The position numbers and the translations under genes were made by a program. This document shows, piece after piece, positions 10,253-18,654 of a stretch of 64,000 nt of DNA. The DNA comes from Actinomycetes bacterium. GTDB taxonomy: Bacteria; Actinomycetota; Acidimicrobiia; Acidimicrobiales; Ilumatobacteraceae. A model generated the notes under the pieces. The model was not told the origin of the DNA. It saw only the letters and a program-made list of their open reading frames with translations, and did no database searches. How positions within the stretch are numbered: position 1 is the stretch's first letter; each line of letters begins with the position of its first letter. The stretch spans positions 62,001-126,000 of the forward strand of contig JAIOPC010000010.1 in assembly GCA_021414085.1 (NCBI GenBank). Reading direction: 5' to 3'.

Positions 10253-11130
10253 AGGTCCTCCAAGAATGACTTGCCTTGATGAGCGCCCAAGTAGGCGTCG
10301 ATCACGGCGGTGTTGGATGAGATCTGATCGGGCGTGCCCTCGGCGATGATGCGACCTTCGGCCATCACGATCACCCAGTCGGAGAGATCGTGCACCATGT
10401 CCATGTCGTGCTCGACGAACAGCACCGTCATGCCCTCGTCGCGCAGCCCGCGAATGTGATGGTTCAGGCTTTGCTTGAGCGCTGGGTTGACACCAGCCAT
10501 CGGCTCGTCGAGCATCACTAGTTGCGGTTTGGTCATCAGCGCACGCGACATCTCGAGCAACTTGCGCTGACCGCCCGAGAGTGTGCCGGCGTACTCGTTG
10601 CGCATGTGCTCGAGCGAGAAGCGGCGTAGCAGTTCATCGGCACGGGCTTCGATTTCATGCTCTTGTGCACGCCAGCGGAACGGTAGAACTCCGTTCCACC
10701 ACTTCTCGCCGGTCTGACCAGTTGCACCGAGCTTCATGTTCTCGATGACTGACATCTTGGTCAGGCTCTTGGTGAGCTGGAACGTGCGCACCATTCCCAT
10801 CGCAGCGGTCTTATGAGCGGCGACCTTTTCTAGCGAGTTGCCGTTGAAGCTCCAAGTGCCGGTGTCGGGCGTGTCGAAGCCCGTCATCAGGTTGAAGAAC
10901 GTGGTCTTGCCCGCCCCGTTTGGGCCGATCAGGGCGGTGATTGACCCGCGCTGGATCTCAACGCGATCGACATCGACTGCCACGATGCCGCCGAACGAGC
11001 GGCGAACACCGGCAGCCGTCATGATGGGGTCCGGCTTCTCGGCACCCGGCGTGGCGGGGACGACGGACAGCGCTTCGCGAGCAACGACCGTGGCCGCGCT
11101 CGGTTCGACGTGAGGGGCTTCAGCGGCCAT
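10249..11130 (-). CDS. livG: Branched-chain amino acid ABC transporter ATP-binding protein LivG
   Basis: A 293-residue ABC ATPase, partner of LivF. It has Walker A GPNGAGKTT, the LivG-type TFQLTKSLTKMSVIENM segment, signature LSGGQRKLLEMSRAL, Walker B VMLDEPMAGVNP and the switch VEHDMDMVHDL. About 45 poorly conserved residues precede the core. ATG 11130 is taken as start; it overlaps the end of livM by 11 bases, and in-frame alternatives further upstream lie deeper inside livM. ATGA coupling links its stop to livF. Confidence 0.93.
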   Translation of the reverse strand: MAAEAPHVEPSAATVVAREALSVVPATPGAEKPDPIMTAAGVRRSFGGIVAVDVDRVEIQRGSITALIGPNGAGKTTFFNLMTGFDTPDTGTWSFNGNSLEKVAAHKTAAMGMVRTFQLTKSLTKMSVIENMKLGATGQTGEKWWNGVLPFRWRAQEHEIEARADELLRRFSLEHMRNEYAGTLSGGQRKLLEMSRALMTKPQLVMLDEPMAGVNPALKQSLNHHIRGLRDEGMTVLFVEHDMDMVHDLSDWVIVMAEGRIIAEGTPDQISSNTAVIDAYLGAHQGKSFLEDL

Positions 11131-12325
11131 CGAGCGCCATCTCCTTGCGGTTGCCAAACAGGCCCTGTGGTCGGAAAACCATCAGCAGCACGAGCATGAG
11201 TCCGAGTGCGATCTGTACGTAGGCGCCAATTTGGCTTGAGCTGCTGATGACCGGAATGCCCAGAATCTCCACCTTGCCGCCCCAAGCTTTGGTCAGCTCG
11301 TTGAGAAAAACACTGACGAACTGGCTGAGCCCCCAAAACAGCATTGGGCCGACTATGGAACCGGTCACCTTGGCCAGCCCACCGAGGACGAGGGCGGTGA
11401 GTACAAAGAACGTCGTGTCACGGCTGTAGTTGTCGGGCTGTACCGAGCCACGTGACAGCGAAAACATCATGCCGGCGAAGGTCGCGATGGCGCCGCCGAG
11501 AATCAGCGCCTGCAATTTGTACGAGTAGATGTTCTTGCCCAGGCTGCGCACGGCTTCTTCGTCTTCTCGGATGCCCTTCAGGACACGACCCCATGGGCTG
11601 CGCATGAGCATGTAGACGAGAAAACCAAGGACGAAGACGATCAGCCAGCCGACAATAAGCGACTTGAAGCCAAGACCGCCGTACTGAGTTTTCTTGGCAC
11701 CGAGCATCACGACGCCGAACATGACGAACGGCAAGGTTGTGCGCAACGCCTTGTTGCCGCTGCGGATACGTTCCGCAACAATTCGCCCGAGCATGACTGA
11801 AGCACCAGCAAAAATGCCCAGCAGCAGGATGCGACCAAACAGGTTGACGCTGTCGTCGAATGGCCAGAGCGAATACTTACCGGACGTATTGAACGGCGTC
11901 GCCTCAATGAAGGTTGTGCCGAATTGATTGATGCCGTCGCTGGCGTTGAAGTACTTCTTAAACGTCACGGCGCGCACGATGACACGCACCAGTTCCGCCA
12001 ACGCGATGGTGACGATAGCTAGGTAGTCCGCGCGCAATCGCAACGTTGGTATGCCCATGATGAGGCCGAACACGGTCGCGTACGCGATCGCCATCGGGAT
12101 ACCCCACCAAAAGCTGATGTGCCAGTAGTGCGCTGTCATGCCAATGGCGTAGGCGCCGCAAGCCATAAAGCCTGCCTGGCCGAAGTTCAACAACCCGCTA
12201 TACCCGAACTGCACATTCAGGCCGATGGCGGCGATCGCGAAATACATCGCATCGACTCCAAAGACCGCGGTGAGCGTCGCCGTAGCGATCTGCTCCCAAT
12301 TGACGTTCGAAAATGCTGCCAGCAT
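11120..12325 (-). CDS. livM: Branched-chain amino acid ABC transporter permease LivM
   Basis: A 401-residue inner-membrane permease with about ten hydrophobic segments. It shows the LivM-type YSGLLNFGQAGFMACGAYA near residue 45, TLRLRADYLAIVTIALAEL, the cytoplasmic coupling segment SPWGRVLKGIREDEEAVRSLG near 245, and the terminal MVFRPQGLFG. It carries an insertion of about 40 residues around positions 140-180 compared with compact LivM proteins. It forms the channel with LivH, whose gene lies 12 bases upstream. Confidence 0.92.
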   Translation of the reverse strand: MLAAFSNVNWEQIATATLTAVFGVDAMYFAIAAIGLNVQFGYSGLLNFGQAGFMACGAYAIGMTAHYWHISFWWGIPMAIAYATVFGLIMGIPTLRLRADYLAIVTIALAELVRVIVRAVTFKKYFNASDGINQFGTTFIEATPFNTSGKYSLWPFDDSVNLFGRILLLGIFAGASVMLGRIVAERIRSGNKALRTTLPFVMFGVVMLGAKKTQYGGLGFKSLIVGWLIVFVLGFLVYMLMRSPWGRVLKGIREDEEAVRSLGKNIYSYKLQALILGGAIATFAGMMFSLSRGSVQPDNYSRDTTFFVLTALVLGGLAKVTGSIVGPMLFWGLSQFVSVFLNELTKAWGGKVEILGIPVISSSSQIGAYVQIALGLMLVLLMVFRPQGLFGNRKEMALDGR

Positions 12326-12337
12326 GACGACCCCTCC

Positions 12338-13696
12338 TCAGCCCACTCGCTCGCGCCGACCGAGGATGCCCTGCGGTCTCACCAGCAACACAATGATCAT
12401 TGCCACGTACGCGGGCACGACTTTCAGCTCCGACGGCACTCCGTCGTGCAGCCAATTGAAAGGCGCCGGCAGGCTGCCTCCAGGCGCGATCGGCACCCCC
12501 ATCGTGGAGGTTTCCACAAACAGACCGATCACGAAACTCCCGACAAGCGCACCGTACGCGGAACCCAAACCGCCCAGGGTGATGCCCGCGAACATCAAGA
12601 ACAGCAGGCCACCACCGAGAAACGGCGACGCACTTTCATCGAGACCACGGAAGATGCCACCGGCCGCGGCCAGCATGCCGCCGACAAACCACACGATGCG
12701 AATGATCTTCTGGCTGTCGATGCCCGTTGATGACGCCATGTCGGCATTGTCGCTAACCGCTCGCGTCGCCTTACCGATACGGGTCTTTTGCAAAGCGAGG
12801 CCAACCAGGACCAGCAGCACAAGCGAAATGACAGCGGTCGTCGTCTCGCGTGGGGTCACGCAAACGGGACCGAATTTCTTGCACACCTGATTGTTGAACG
12901 ACGCGAACGTCTTGGGCCGTGCGCCCATGATGCGGAGAAAGACGTTCTTGAGAATGATCGAGATTCCGACGCTCACGATCATCTGCGAAATCAGTCCAAT
13001 TTTCCGCTTTCGCAACGGGCCATAGACCACCTCGTTGTTGAGCAGTCCAAACAGCCCGCCGGCGACGACCGCGATTGGTGCTGCGAGCAACAGCAAACTC
13101 AGATTCTGCTCAGTGTTGAGGATGTACGCGACCATTGCCCCGAACGTGACCAACTCGCCATGCGCGAAGTTGGTGAGGCCGGTGGTGCCGTAGATCAACG
13201 ACAAACCGACAGCGCACATCGCCAAGATCAGACCGAAACGGGCGCCGTCGGCAGTTCGCTGGGCTAACTGCGTCCAGTAGCCCACTGAGGTGCGGTCGGC
13301 GCTGCCGGTGAAATAGTTGACTGTCACCGTGTCGGTGACGAAGTTCGCCTCGCTGATCGTGTGTTCCGGCGCGCCGTCTGAGAGGGCGAAACCTTCGGGC
13401 AACGTCGATTCATCGAGGGTCACCGTGTAGTTCGCCTTTGCAGGCACCACAATCGCCACGACGCCGGTGGCGTCGGTGAGCCCTTCCCCGACCACCGTGC
13501 CATCGGCACCGGTGATCGTTATCTGGACGCCCGCAACTGGCTCCTTCTTGCTCTTACCGGTCGTGGCGTCTTGCACCTGGTTCTGCACACGCACCTTGAT
13601 GGTGATGTCGGCGGCGCGCGCAGGCTCAGCAAACATCCCAAGCAGCGCCAGGCCCAGCAACAGCAGGCCTACAAGATGTCGTGGTCGTAAGTTCAA
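12338..13696 (-). CDS. livH: LivH-type permease with an N-terminal signal peptide and Ig-like extracellular domain
   Basis: A 452-residue protein from TTG 13696, preceded by AAGGGG at good spacing. Residues 1-28 are a signal peptide ending PARAA. Residues 29-135 are soluble and beta-rich (VAGVQITITGADGTVVGEGLTD, then TLPEGFALSDG), resembling a prealbumin/carboxypeptidase-regulatory or SpaA-type fold. From about 150 a normal LivH permease follows: GLSLIYGTTGLTNFAHGELVTFGAM, ISIILKNVFLRIMGARPK, AVSDNADMASSTGID and the terminal LLVRPQGILG. LivH proteins normally lack such an ectodomain. First gene of the livHMGF operon, divergent from an EamA transporter gene. Confidence 0.9.
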   Translation of the reverse strand: MNLRPRHLVGLLLLGLALLGMFAEPARAADITIKVRVQNQVQDATTGKSKKEPVAGVQITITGADGTVVGEGLTDATGVVAIVVPAKANYTVTLDESTLPEGFALSDGAPEHTISEANFVTDTVTVNYFTGSADRTSVGYWTQLAQRTADGARFGLILAMCAVGLSLIYGTTGLTNFAHGELVTFGAMVAYILNTEQNLSLLLLAAPIAVVAGGLFGLLNNEVVYGPLRKRKIGLISQMIVSVGISIILKNVFLRIMGARPKTFASFNNQVCKKFGPVCVTPRETTTAVISLVLLVLVGLALQKTRIGKATRAVSDNADMASSTGIDSQKIIRIVWFVGGMLAAAGGIFRGLDESASPFLGGGLLFLMFAGITLGGLGSAYGALVGSFVIGLFVETSTMGVPIAPGGSLPAPFNWLHDGVPSELKVVPAYVAMIIVLLVRPQGILGRRERVG

Positions 13697-13785
13697 CTGA
13701 TCCCCTTGTTCCGCCGGACCACGCTGTCCGGTGTGGCGGCGTATTTGAGCGTGCCCGGATAGCCCCCGTCAATCCCGTGCTTCAA

Positions 13786-13791
13786 TACTGT
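13786..13791 (+). promoter_or_regulatory. Leaderless-type -10 box of the EamA gene
   Basis: TACTGT lies six bases before GTG 13798, the spacing expected when transcription begins at the start codon. It decides the start in favour of GTG 13798 over in-frame codons that overlap livH. Confidence 0.45.
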
Positions 13792-13797
13792 GCACCC

Positions 13798-14733
13798 GTG
13801 CCCACTCAACCCCGCCGCCAGCATGCCACATTCGCGGTGCTCATCTCCGCAGCGATGTTTGGCACTACCGGAACGGTGCTGGTCAATGCACCCGCCACCG
13901 CCGACCCGTACTCGGTCGGTGCAGTGCGGCTGCTCATTGGTGGCGCCACCCTTGCTGGGGTCGCGGCGACTCGGCGCAAGTCGTCGCCGGCGAGCTCACG
14001 GTGGCGCCCTTCGCGGTTGAGTCTCGTCGGCGCCCTCGGTGTTGCGGTGTTTCAGCTGTGCTACTTCGTCGCCGTCGATCGCACCGGTGTAGCGGTCGGC
14101 ACCGTGGCAACGATCGGCTCCGGCCCGATGTTCGCTGGGTTGATCGCGACGGCACTCCATCGCCGCCCTCCCAGCGCTCGCTGGCTCTTCGGCACTGGCC
14201 TCGGTGTTGGCGGCGTCGCGCTACTTGGGCTGATGGGACGCGACACAACGGTGAACCTGGCTGGCATCGCTCTCGCATTCTTGGCCGGGCTGGGTTGGGC
14301 GGTGTTTGCCAGCGTTGGCAAGCACGAGATCGAGCGCGGCCACGACAGCACGGCCATCATGGCTGCGATGTTCTCGGGCGGTGCGGTGCTGATTGCTCCG
14401 CTGCTCGCATGGCATCACCCCGCTTGGGTGGTCAGCTGGTCGGGCGCGCTGGTCGCCGTCTATCTCGGCATCGTCACCGTTGGGCTGGCGTACACGTTGT
14501 ACGGCTATGCGTTGCGCCACCTCGCCACACCAACGGTCGTGACGCTGACCCTGCTGGAACCGATCACCGCCGCGACGCTGGGCGCGGTCGTCGTCCACGA
14601 GAGTCTGCTGGCCGCTGGCTGGGTCGGAATCGGGTTGGTGCTTGCTGGCCTGACCGTCGTCTCAACCGCCGGGGTCGTTGATCCCCGCGCGCCGCACGAG
14701 TACACTGACCACCGGGTGGAGACCCCGAGCTGA
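13798..14733 (+). CDS. EamA/DMT-family transporter
   Basis: A 311-residue drug/metabolite transporter-superfamily protein with about ten membrane segments in two EamA repeats (first from about residue 10, second from about 155; AGIALAFLAGLGWAVFASVGK begins the latter). YALRHLATPTVVTLTLLEPITAATLGAVVVHE is the conserved end of the second repeat. The frame is open further upstream but that part overlaps livH, while GTG 13798 follows a leaderless-type promoter. Substrate unknown; metabolite efflux is usual. Confidence 0.87.
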   Translation: MPTQPRRQHATFAVLISAAMFGTTGTVLVNAPATADPYSVGAVRLLIGGATLAGVAATRRKSSPASSRWRPSRLSLVGALGVAVFQLCYFVAVDRTGVAVGTVATIGSGPMFAGLIATALHRRPPSARWLFGTGLGVGGVALLGLMGRDTTVNLAGIALAFLAGLGWAVFASVGKHEIERGHDSTAIMAAMFSGGAVLIAPLLAWHHPAWVVSWSGALVAVYLGIVTVGLAYTLYGYALRHLATPTVVTLTLLEPITAATLGAVVVHESLLAAGWVGIGLVLAGLTVVSTAGVVDPRAPHEYTDHRVETPS

Positions 14734-14758
14734 GCTCGGCTATTCCGGAGGTCCACTC

Positions 14759-14956
14759 ATGCAAAGCGTTCTTGTGCAGGCAAAAGCCGCCGTCCGCATC
14801 GCGATGTACCTCGCCATTGCGTATTTCGTGATCAAGCTGTGGCAAGACCCCTACGGATCAGCCCGCGCCACCATGAACTTCATTGAGGGAGTCGGCCGCT
14901 TTTTCGCCGCAGTCATCAACAAGTTCGGCACCTTCGCCAAGGGGCTCGCTGAGTAG
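14759..14956 (+). CDS. Small membrane protein of unknown function
   Basis: A 65-residue product from ATG 14759 with a clear GGAGG seven bases upstream. One hydrophobic helix (AAVRIAMYLAIAYFVIKLW, about 10-28) is followed by an amphipathic C-terminus (FIEGVGRFFAAVINKFG). Single-helix proteins of this layout are frequent in actinobacteria but I cannot name a function. It follows the EamA gene by 25 bases, with a small dyad (CCGAGC/GCTCGG) over the EamA stop, and its TAG directly abuts the ctaA stop. Confidence 0.7.
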   Translation: MQSVLVQAKAAVRIAMYLAIAYFVIKLWQDPYGSARATMNFIEGVGRFFAAVINKFGTFAKGLAE

Positions 14957-15946
14957 CTAGTCCGCTTGCGCGGGTGTGGCCACCTTCGTGGTGGCTGCCC
15001 ACAACCACGCAGTGCAAGCCACAAGGGCCGTTGCACCGGCAATGTGTGCGGCAACGATGCCAACTGGCAAACCGTTGGCGTACTGCGTATAGCCGAGCGC
15101 CCCCTGGATCAAGGCCGTCACGATCCATGCGGTGACCGGAGCCAGAAGGATCTCCCGGTCGTGGCGCAGGCGGCGCAGTTGCCACAGCAGCGAGAAGGTC
15201 ACCAGCACGGTGATCCACACAATGACGCCGTGAACGCGAGTGACCCACACCAGTGCGTTGCCGTTGACATCGCACTCCTCGCCGAAGAATCTGCGCGCGG
15301 CGCCCGCTGTGCACGCCTTGCCATCGTCGCCTTTCGCGTCGCCGGCGTGCGGTCCGGTGCCCGTGACCACGGTGCCCGCGACCACCGCCAGGCCTGTCCA
15401 GATAGCGACCAGCTTCACTCGCCCGCGTACACGCGGCACCACCGCGCTGCGTCGCCGATCGCGTTCGGGATTTGCTGGGTCGGGCTCGCTGCTGCGCACC
15501 AGTAGCAGTACGGCTGCCCACACCAACACCATCGACAGCACAAAGTGAAGTTGCACAGTCGCTGGGTGCAACTTGGTCCACACAACTACTGCCCCAACCA
15601 CTCCCTGCGCCGGCACACCGATCAACATGACACCGGCGAGCACCAACAGATCGCGGCGGCGGGGCCGGCGATACCACGCTGCGGCCGCCGCGAGCGCTAC
15701 TGCTAGGGCCACCAGAAACGTGAACAAGCGATTGACCTGTTCGATCGCGGCATGCTTCGACGAAACGTCGACGAACTTGTCGTCGTTGCAGTTTGGCCAA
15801 TCGACGCAGCCAAGCCCTGACCCCGACAGCCGCACGGCCGCACCCGAAACGACGATCACGCACAACAGCGCGAGCGCCGCAATACAGATCGTTCGAAACT
15901 CTTTGGGCGTGAAGCCTTGCGATCGGATCCGTCGGAGAAGTCCCAT
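14957..15946 (-). CDS. ctaA: Heme A synthase (CtaA/COX15 family)
   Basis: Oxidises the C8 methyl of heme O to make heme A for aa3-type cytochrome oxidase. The 329-residue membrane protein has about eight hydrophobic helices, the signature GSGLGCVDWPNC near residue 45, and conserved His in KHAAIEQVNR, VQLHFVLSM, TRVHGVIVW and VAAHIAGATA as heme ligands. A Cys pair is also visible in the second half (GKACTAG and GEECDVNG). It implies aerobic respiration with aa3 oxidase. Confidence 0.93.
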   Translation of the reverse strand: MGLLRRIRSQGFTPKEFRTICIAALALLCVIVVSGAAVRLSGSGLGCVDWPNCNDDKFVDVSSKHAAIEQVNRLFTFLVALAVALAAAAAWYRRPRRRDLLVLAGVMLIGVPAQGVVGAVVVWTKLHPATVQLHFVLSMVLVWAAVLLLVRSSEPDPANPERDRRRSAVVPRVRGRVKLVAIWTGLAVVAGTVVTGTGPHAGDAKGDDGKACTAGAARRFFGEECDVNGNALVWVTRVHGVIVWITVLVTFSLLWQLRRLRHDREILLAPVTAWIVTALIQGALGYTQYANGLPVGIVAAHIAGATALVACTAWLWAATTKVATPAQAD

Positions 15947-15956
15947 GGCGTGAGAC

Positions 15957-15962
15957 TACGGT
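15957..15962 (+). promoter_or_regulatory. Leaderless-type -10 box
   Basis: TACGGT followed by eight bases and GTG 15971. It supports that GTG as the start of the downstream gene and lies 11 bases from the divergent ctaA start codon. Confidence 0.4.
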
Positions 15963-15970
15963 GCGCAACC

Positions 15971-17104
15971 GTGCTCACCGGATTCGACGACTACCCCGTA
16001 CATCAGACATCCGCACCGATTGCTCACGTCGCAACCAGCGACCTGAATCACTACGACCGCTGCTTCTTCAACGGGTACACACGCAACGGCTCCCTGTTCT
16101 TCGCCGTTGCTATGGGTTTGTACCCGAACCGGCATGTTGCCGACGCAGCTTTCTCAGTCGTGACCACGGGTGTCGTGACCACTGGTGTCGTGACCAGGCG
16201 TCGCCAGCGCAGCGTCTTCCACAGCCAGCGTGCCCCTCAGGATCGTCGCGACTGCACGACGCTTGGCCCAATCGTCGTGGAGGTTGTGCAGCCGCTGCAG
16301 ACACTGCGGGTGATGGTCAACGCGCCAGAGCAAGGTCTTCGAGCAGAGTTGACTTTCGACGGTCGCTCCGCCCCGTTGGAGGAACCGCACTTCTTTCTGC
16401 GTGCTGGCACGCGCACGTTCCTCGACTACACGCGCCTCACGCAGTTTGGGTCATGGAGCGGATGGCTAGAAGTGGAGGGCGAACGACACGAGATCACTCC
16501 AGCCGACGTCTGGGGTTGTCGCGATCGCTCGTGGGGCATCCGTCCTGTTGGCGAGCGTTCGGCCACCGGGGCACCAGTGCAGGAACCGCAGTTCTTCTGG
16601 CTGTGGGCGCCGGTGAACTTCCCCTCGCTGTCGACCCACTTCGACGTGAACGAGTTCGGCGACGGGCGGCGCTGGCACGAGGCCGGCGCGCTGCTTGCGG
16701 TGGACGGCGACGGCGAGCACATGCGAACGGTCGATTGGCGTGTGGGTTGGCGGCCGGGAACACGCTGGGCTGACTGGTTCGAATACGACCTGATCGAACA
16801 CAGCGGAGCTCGTCACACAGTTCGCATGACCCCGCGCTTCGAGTTCCCAATGCGCGGTGCCGGCTACGGCCATCCCGAATTCGCTCACGGGGTTTGGCAG
16901 GGCGAGTCGATGACGGCCGGCGAGCAACTCGACTTGCCCGTTGATACGCCGCTCACGCGCGACCACGTACACGTGCAGGCGCTCTGCGATGCCACGCTGA
17001 CGATGGCCGACGGCACCAGCGAGGAAGGGGTCGGCATCCTCGAGCAACTCTGTATCGGCGACCACCCAACCGGCCTACACGGAGTGCTCGACGGCTATCG
17101 TTGA
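15971..17104 (+). CDS. Conserved protein of unknown function (lipocalin/AttH-like fold possible)
   Basis: A 377-residue soluble protein beginning MLTGFDDYPVHQTSAP. It is rich in aromatic residues and beta-type segments (FFNGYTRNGSLFFAVAMG, DYTRLTQFGSWSGWLEVEGE, DVWGCRDRSWGIRPVG, FFWLWAPVNFP), a pattern seen in hydroxyneurosporene synthase/AttH-like lipocalin folds; I cannot assign a reaction. No signal peptide. Its TGA overlaps the TTG start of the TetR gene (TTGA), so the regulator is probably co-translated. A 15-bp tandem repeat adds VVTTG units at about residues 63-76. Confidence 0.75.
   Translation: MLTGFDDYPVHQTSAPIAHVATSDLNHYDRCFFNGYTRNGSLFFAVAMGLYPNRHVADAAFSVVTTGVVTTGVVTRRRQRSVFHSQRAPQDRRDCTTLGPIVVEVVQPLQTLRVMVNAPEQGLRAELTFDGRSAPLEEPHFFLRAGTRTFLDYTRLTQFGSWSGWLEVEGERHEITPADVWGCRDRSWGIRPVGERSATGAPVQEPQFFWLWAPVNFPSLSTHFDVNEFGDGRRWHEAGALLAVDGDGEHMRTVDWRVGWRPGTRWADWFEYDLIEHSGARHTVRMTPRFEFPMRGAGYGHPEFAHGVWQGESMTAGEQLDLPVDTPLTRDHVHVQALCDATLTMADGTSEEGVGILEQLCIGDHPTGLHGVLDGYR
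16157..16196 (+). repeat. In-frame 15-bp tandem repeat (VVTTG expansion)
   Basis: GTCGTGACCAC(G/T)GGT occurs at 16157-16171 and 16172-16186, with a partial third copy from 16187. It encodes VVTTGVVTTGVVT inside a segment that otherwise looks conserved. Confidence 0.8.
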
Positions 17105-18141
17105 CGCAAGTGAAGAAACTCACCGTCGAAGAACGGCGCACCGAGATCCTTGAGGTCACGTGCGAGGTCGTCATCGAACGAGGTTTCGCGGCAACCCGCA
17201 TCGCCGATGTGGCCAAGCGGCTCGGCGTCTCAAGCAGCCTCATCCACTACCACTTCGACTCGAAAGAGCAGTTGCTTGCCGAGGCATTTGCGCATTACGC
17301 GCGCAAGGACGTCGCTGAGATGGAAGCCGAGATCCAAGCAGCGCCGTCCGCCGTCGCACAGCTCGACCGACTGGTGCACAACTACGTGCCCGAGGGCAGC
17401 GGCGACGTCGAGTGGATGCTGTGGATCGACGGCTGGGGCGAAGCGCTACGGAACCCGATGATGCGCAAGATCAGCCAGGAACTCGACGAGCAGTCGGCGC
17501 AGCTTGCCGAGCGCGTCATCCGTCACGGCATTGAGACCGGCGAGTTCGCCTGCAGCGACCCAGCCTCGGCAGCAATGCGCCTGACGGCCGTCGTCGATGG
17601 CCTCGCGGTGCAATTCGCGGCCCACGACGGGATGATGAACCGGGCCCAGTTCATTGAGCATGTGCGCACTCTCGCTGCATGGGAAGTCGGCCTGGAGCCG
17701 GAGGCCTTGCGCGAGGGCGGGGCGGGTGCCGCGTCTCCGCTCGGAGCCCCGACGCCGGCGACCGACACTGCGTTGCGCCAACTCGTGGCGCGTTACTGCG
17801 ACGCAGTCAACCGCGGCGACAACGACGCATTCGTTTCCTGTTGGACCGACAACGGCGTGTGGACTCGCGGCAAGCCCGTGATGGGGCGCGATGCCTTGCG
17901 AGCAGAGTTCATCAAAGTGACTGCCTCGCATAGCTGGGTGCAGCAAACAGCGCCGAACGCGGTCTTCGAAGTTGACGAGTCGGCTGGTACCGGCAACGGG
18001 CGCGTCAGCGTGCACGAATCGTTCAAGTCGAAGAAGACTGGTGCTGGCTTGTTGATCGGGGTGTACCACGATCGCTATCGCCGAGTCGCCGGCACGTGGC
18101 TCTTCGAGGAGCGCACTCTCGAAGTCGTCCATCGCGACTGA
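17101..18141 (+). CDS. TetR-family regulator fused to an NTF2/SnoaL-like domain
   Basis: A 346-residue protein. Residues 1-60 are a TetR helix-turn-helix (RIADVAKRLGVSSSLIHYHFDSKEQLL), followed by a TetR C-terminal ligand/dimer domain to about 200. After a Gly/Ala/Pro linker (about 205-222) comes a domain of about 125 residues starting LRQLVARYCDAVNRGDNDAF with CWTDNGVW and GVYHDRYRRVAGTWLFEERTL, typical of NTF2-like/SnoaL proteins. TetR regulators normally end near residue 200. The TTG start overlaps the upstream stop; GTG 17110 is an alternative. It probably controls its own operon, with the extra domain sensing or converting a small ligand (inference). Confidence 0.88.
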   Translation: MTQVKKLTVEERRTEILEVTCEVVIERGFAATRIADVAKRLGVSSSLIHYHFDSKEQLLAEAFAHYARKDVAEMEAEIQAAPSAVAQLDRLVHNYVPEGSGDVEWMLWIDGWGEALRNPMMRKISQELDEQSAQLAERVIRHGIETGEFACSDPASAAMRLTAVVDGLAVQFAAHDGMMNRAQFIEHVRTLAAWEVGLEPEALREGGAGAASPLGAPTPATDTALRQLVARYCDAVNRGDNDAFVSCWTDNGVWTRGKPVMGRDALRAEFIKVTASHSWVQQTAPNAVFEVDESAGTGNGRVSVHESFKSKKTGAGLLIGVYHDRYRRVAGTWLFEERTLEVVHRD

Positions 18142-18176
18142 GTCACGGGGAATCGTTGCTCACACTTGCCACGTTG

Positions 18177-18653
18177 ATGACCGATCGGCTGGCGCTGACC
18201 CCACTCACGGTCGACGATGCCGACGGAATGGTGGCCGTGTACGCCGACGAGCGGATGTACACGTACACGGGCGGTACACCCCCGACAGCGGACGAGCTGC
18301 GCCAGCGGTACGACCGACTGGTCGGCGGTTGGAACCACGACCGCAGCGAGCAGTGGTGCAACTGGATCGTGAGGGTCAGCGGCCGGTCAGAACCGATCGG
18401 CGCAATGCAGGCAACGATCGCCGACGACCTGGCATGGGCGTCGGTGGCATGGGAGATCGCGGTTGGCCATCAAGGCAACAGGTACGCCTCTGAGGCAGCG
18501 CGCGCGATCGTCGATTGGCTCATGGTGGCGGGCGTCGCGCGGATCACGGCTGCCGTACACCCAGACCATCGCGCGTCCGCAAATGTCGCTCGGATGGCAG
18601 GGCTCAGCCCTACCAGCGAGCTTGACGACGGCGAAGTTGTGTGGGAGCGCTGA
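18177..18653 (+). CDS. GNAT-family N-acetyltransferase
   Basis: A 158-residue acetyltransferase of the RimJ/RimL-like group: TDRLALTPLTVDDADGMVAVYADERMY at the start, then AWEIAVGHQGNRYASEAARAIVDWL for acetyl-CoA binding and VHPDHRASANVARMAGL at the end. ATG 18177 is used; TTG 18156, with GGGGAA upstream, would add seven residues. Target unknown. It ends one base before the convergent histone-like gene. Confidence 0.85.
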   Translation: MTDRLALTPLTVDDADGMVAVYADERMYTYTGGTPPTADELRQRYDRLVGGWNHDRSEQWCNWIVRVSGRSEPIGAMQATIADDLAWASVAWEIAVGHQGNRYASEAARAIVDWLMVAGVARITAAVHPDHRASANVARMAGLSPTSELDDGEVVWER

Positions 18654-18654
18654 A

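Noticed and set aside
14725-14739. Terminator after the EamA gene
   Set aside because: The dyad CCGAGC/GCTCGG has a three-base loop, overlaps the stop codon and has no T run; it directly precedes a Shine-Dalgarno, so read-through into the small membrane protein gene is more likely.
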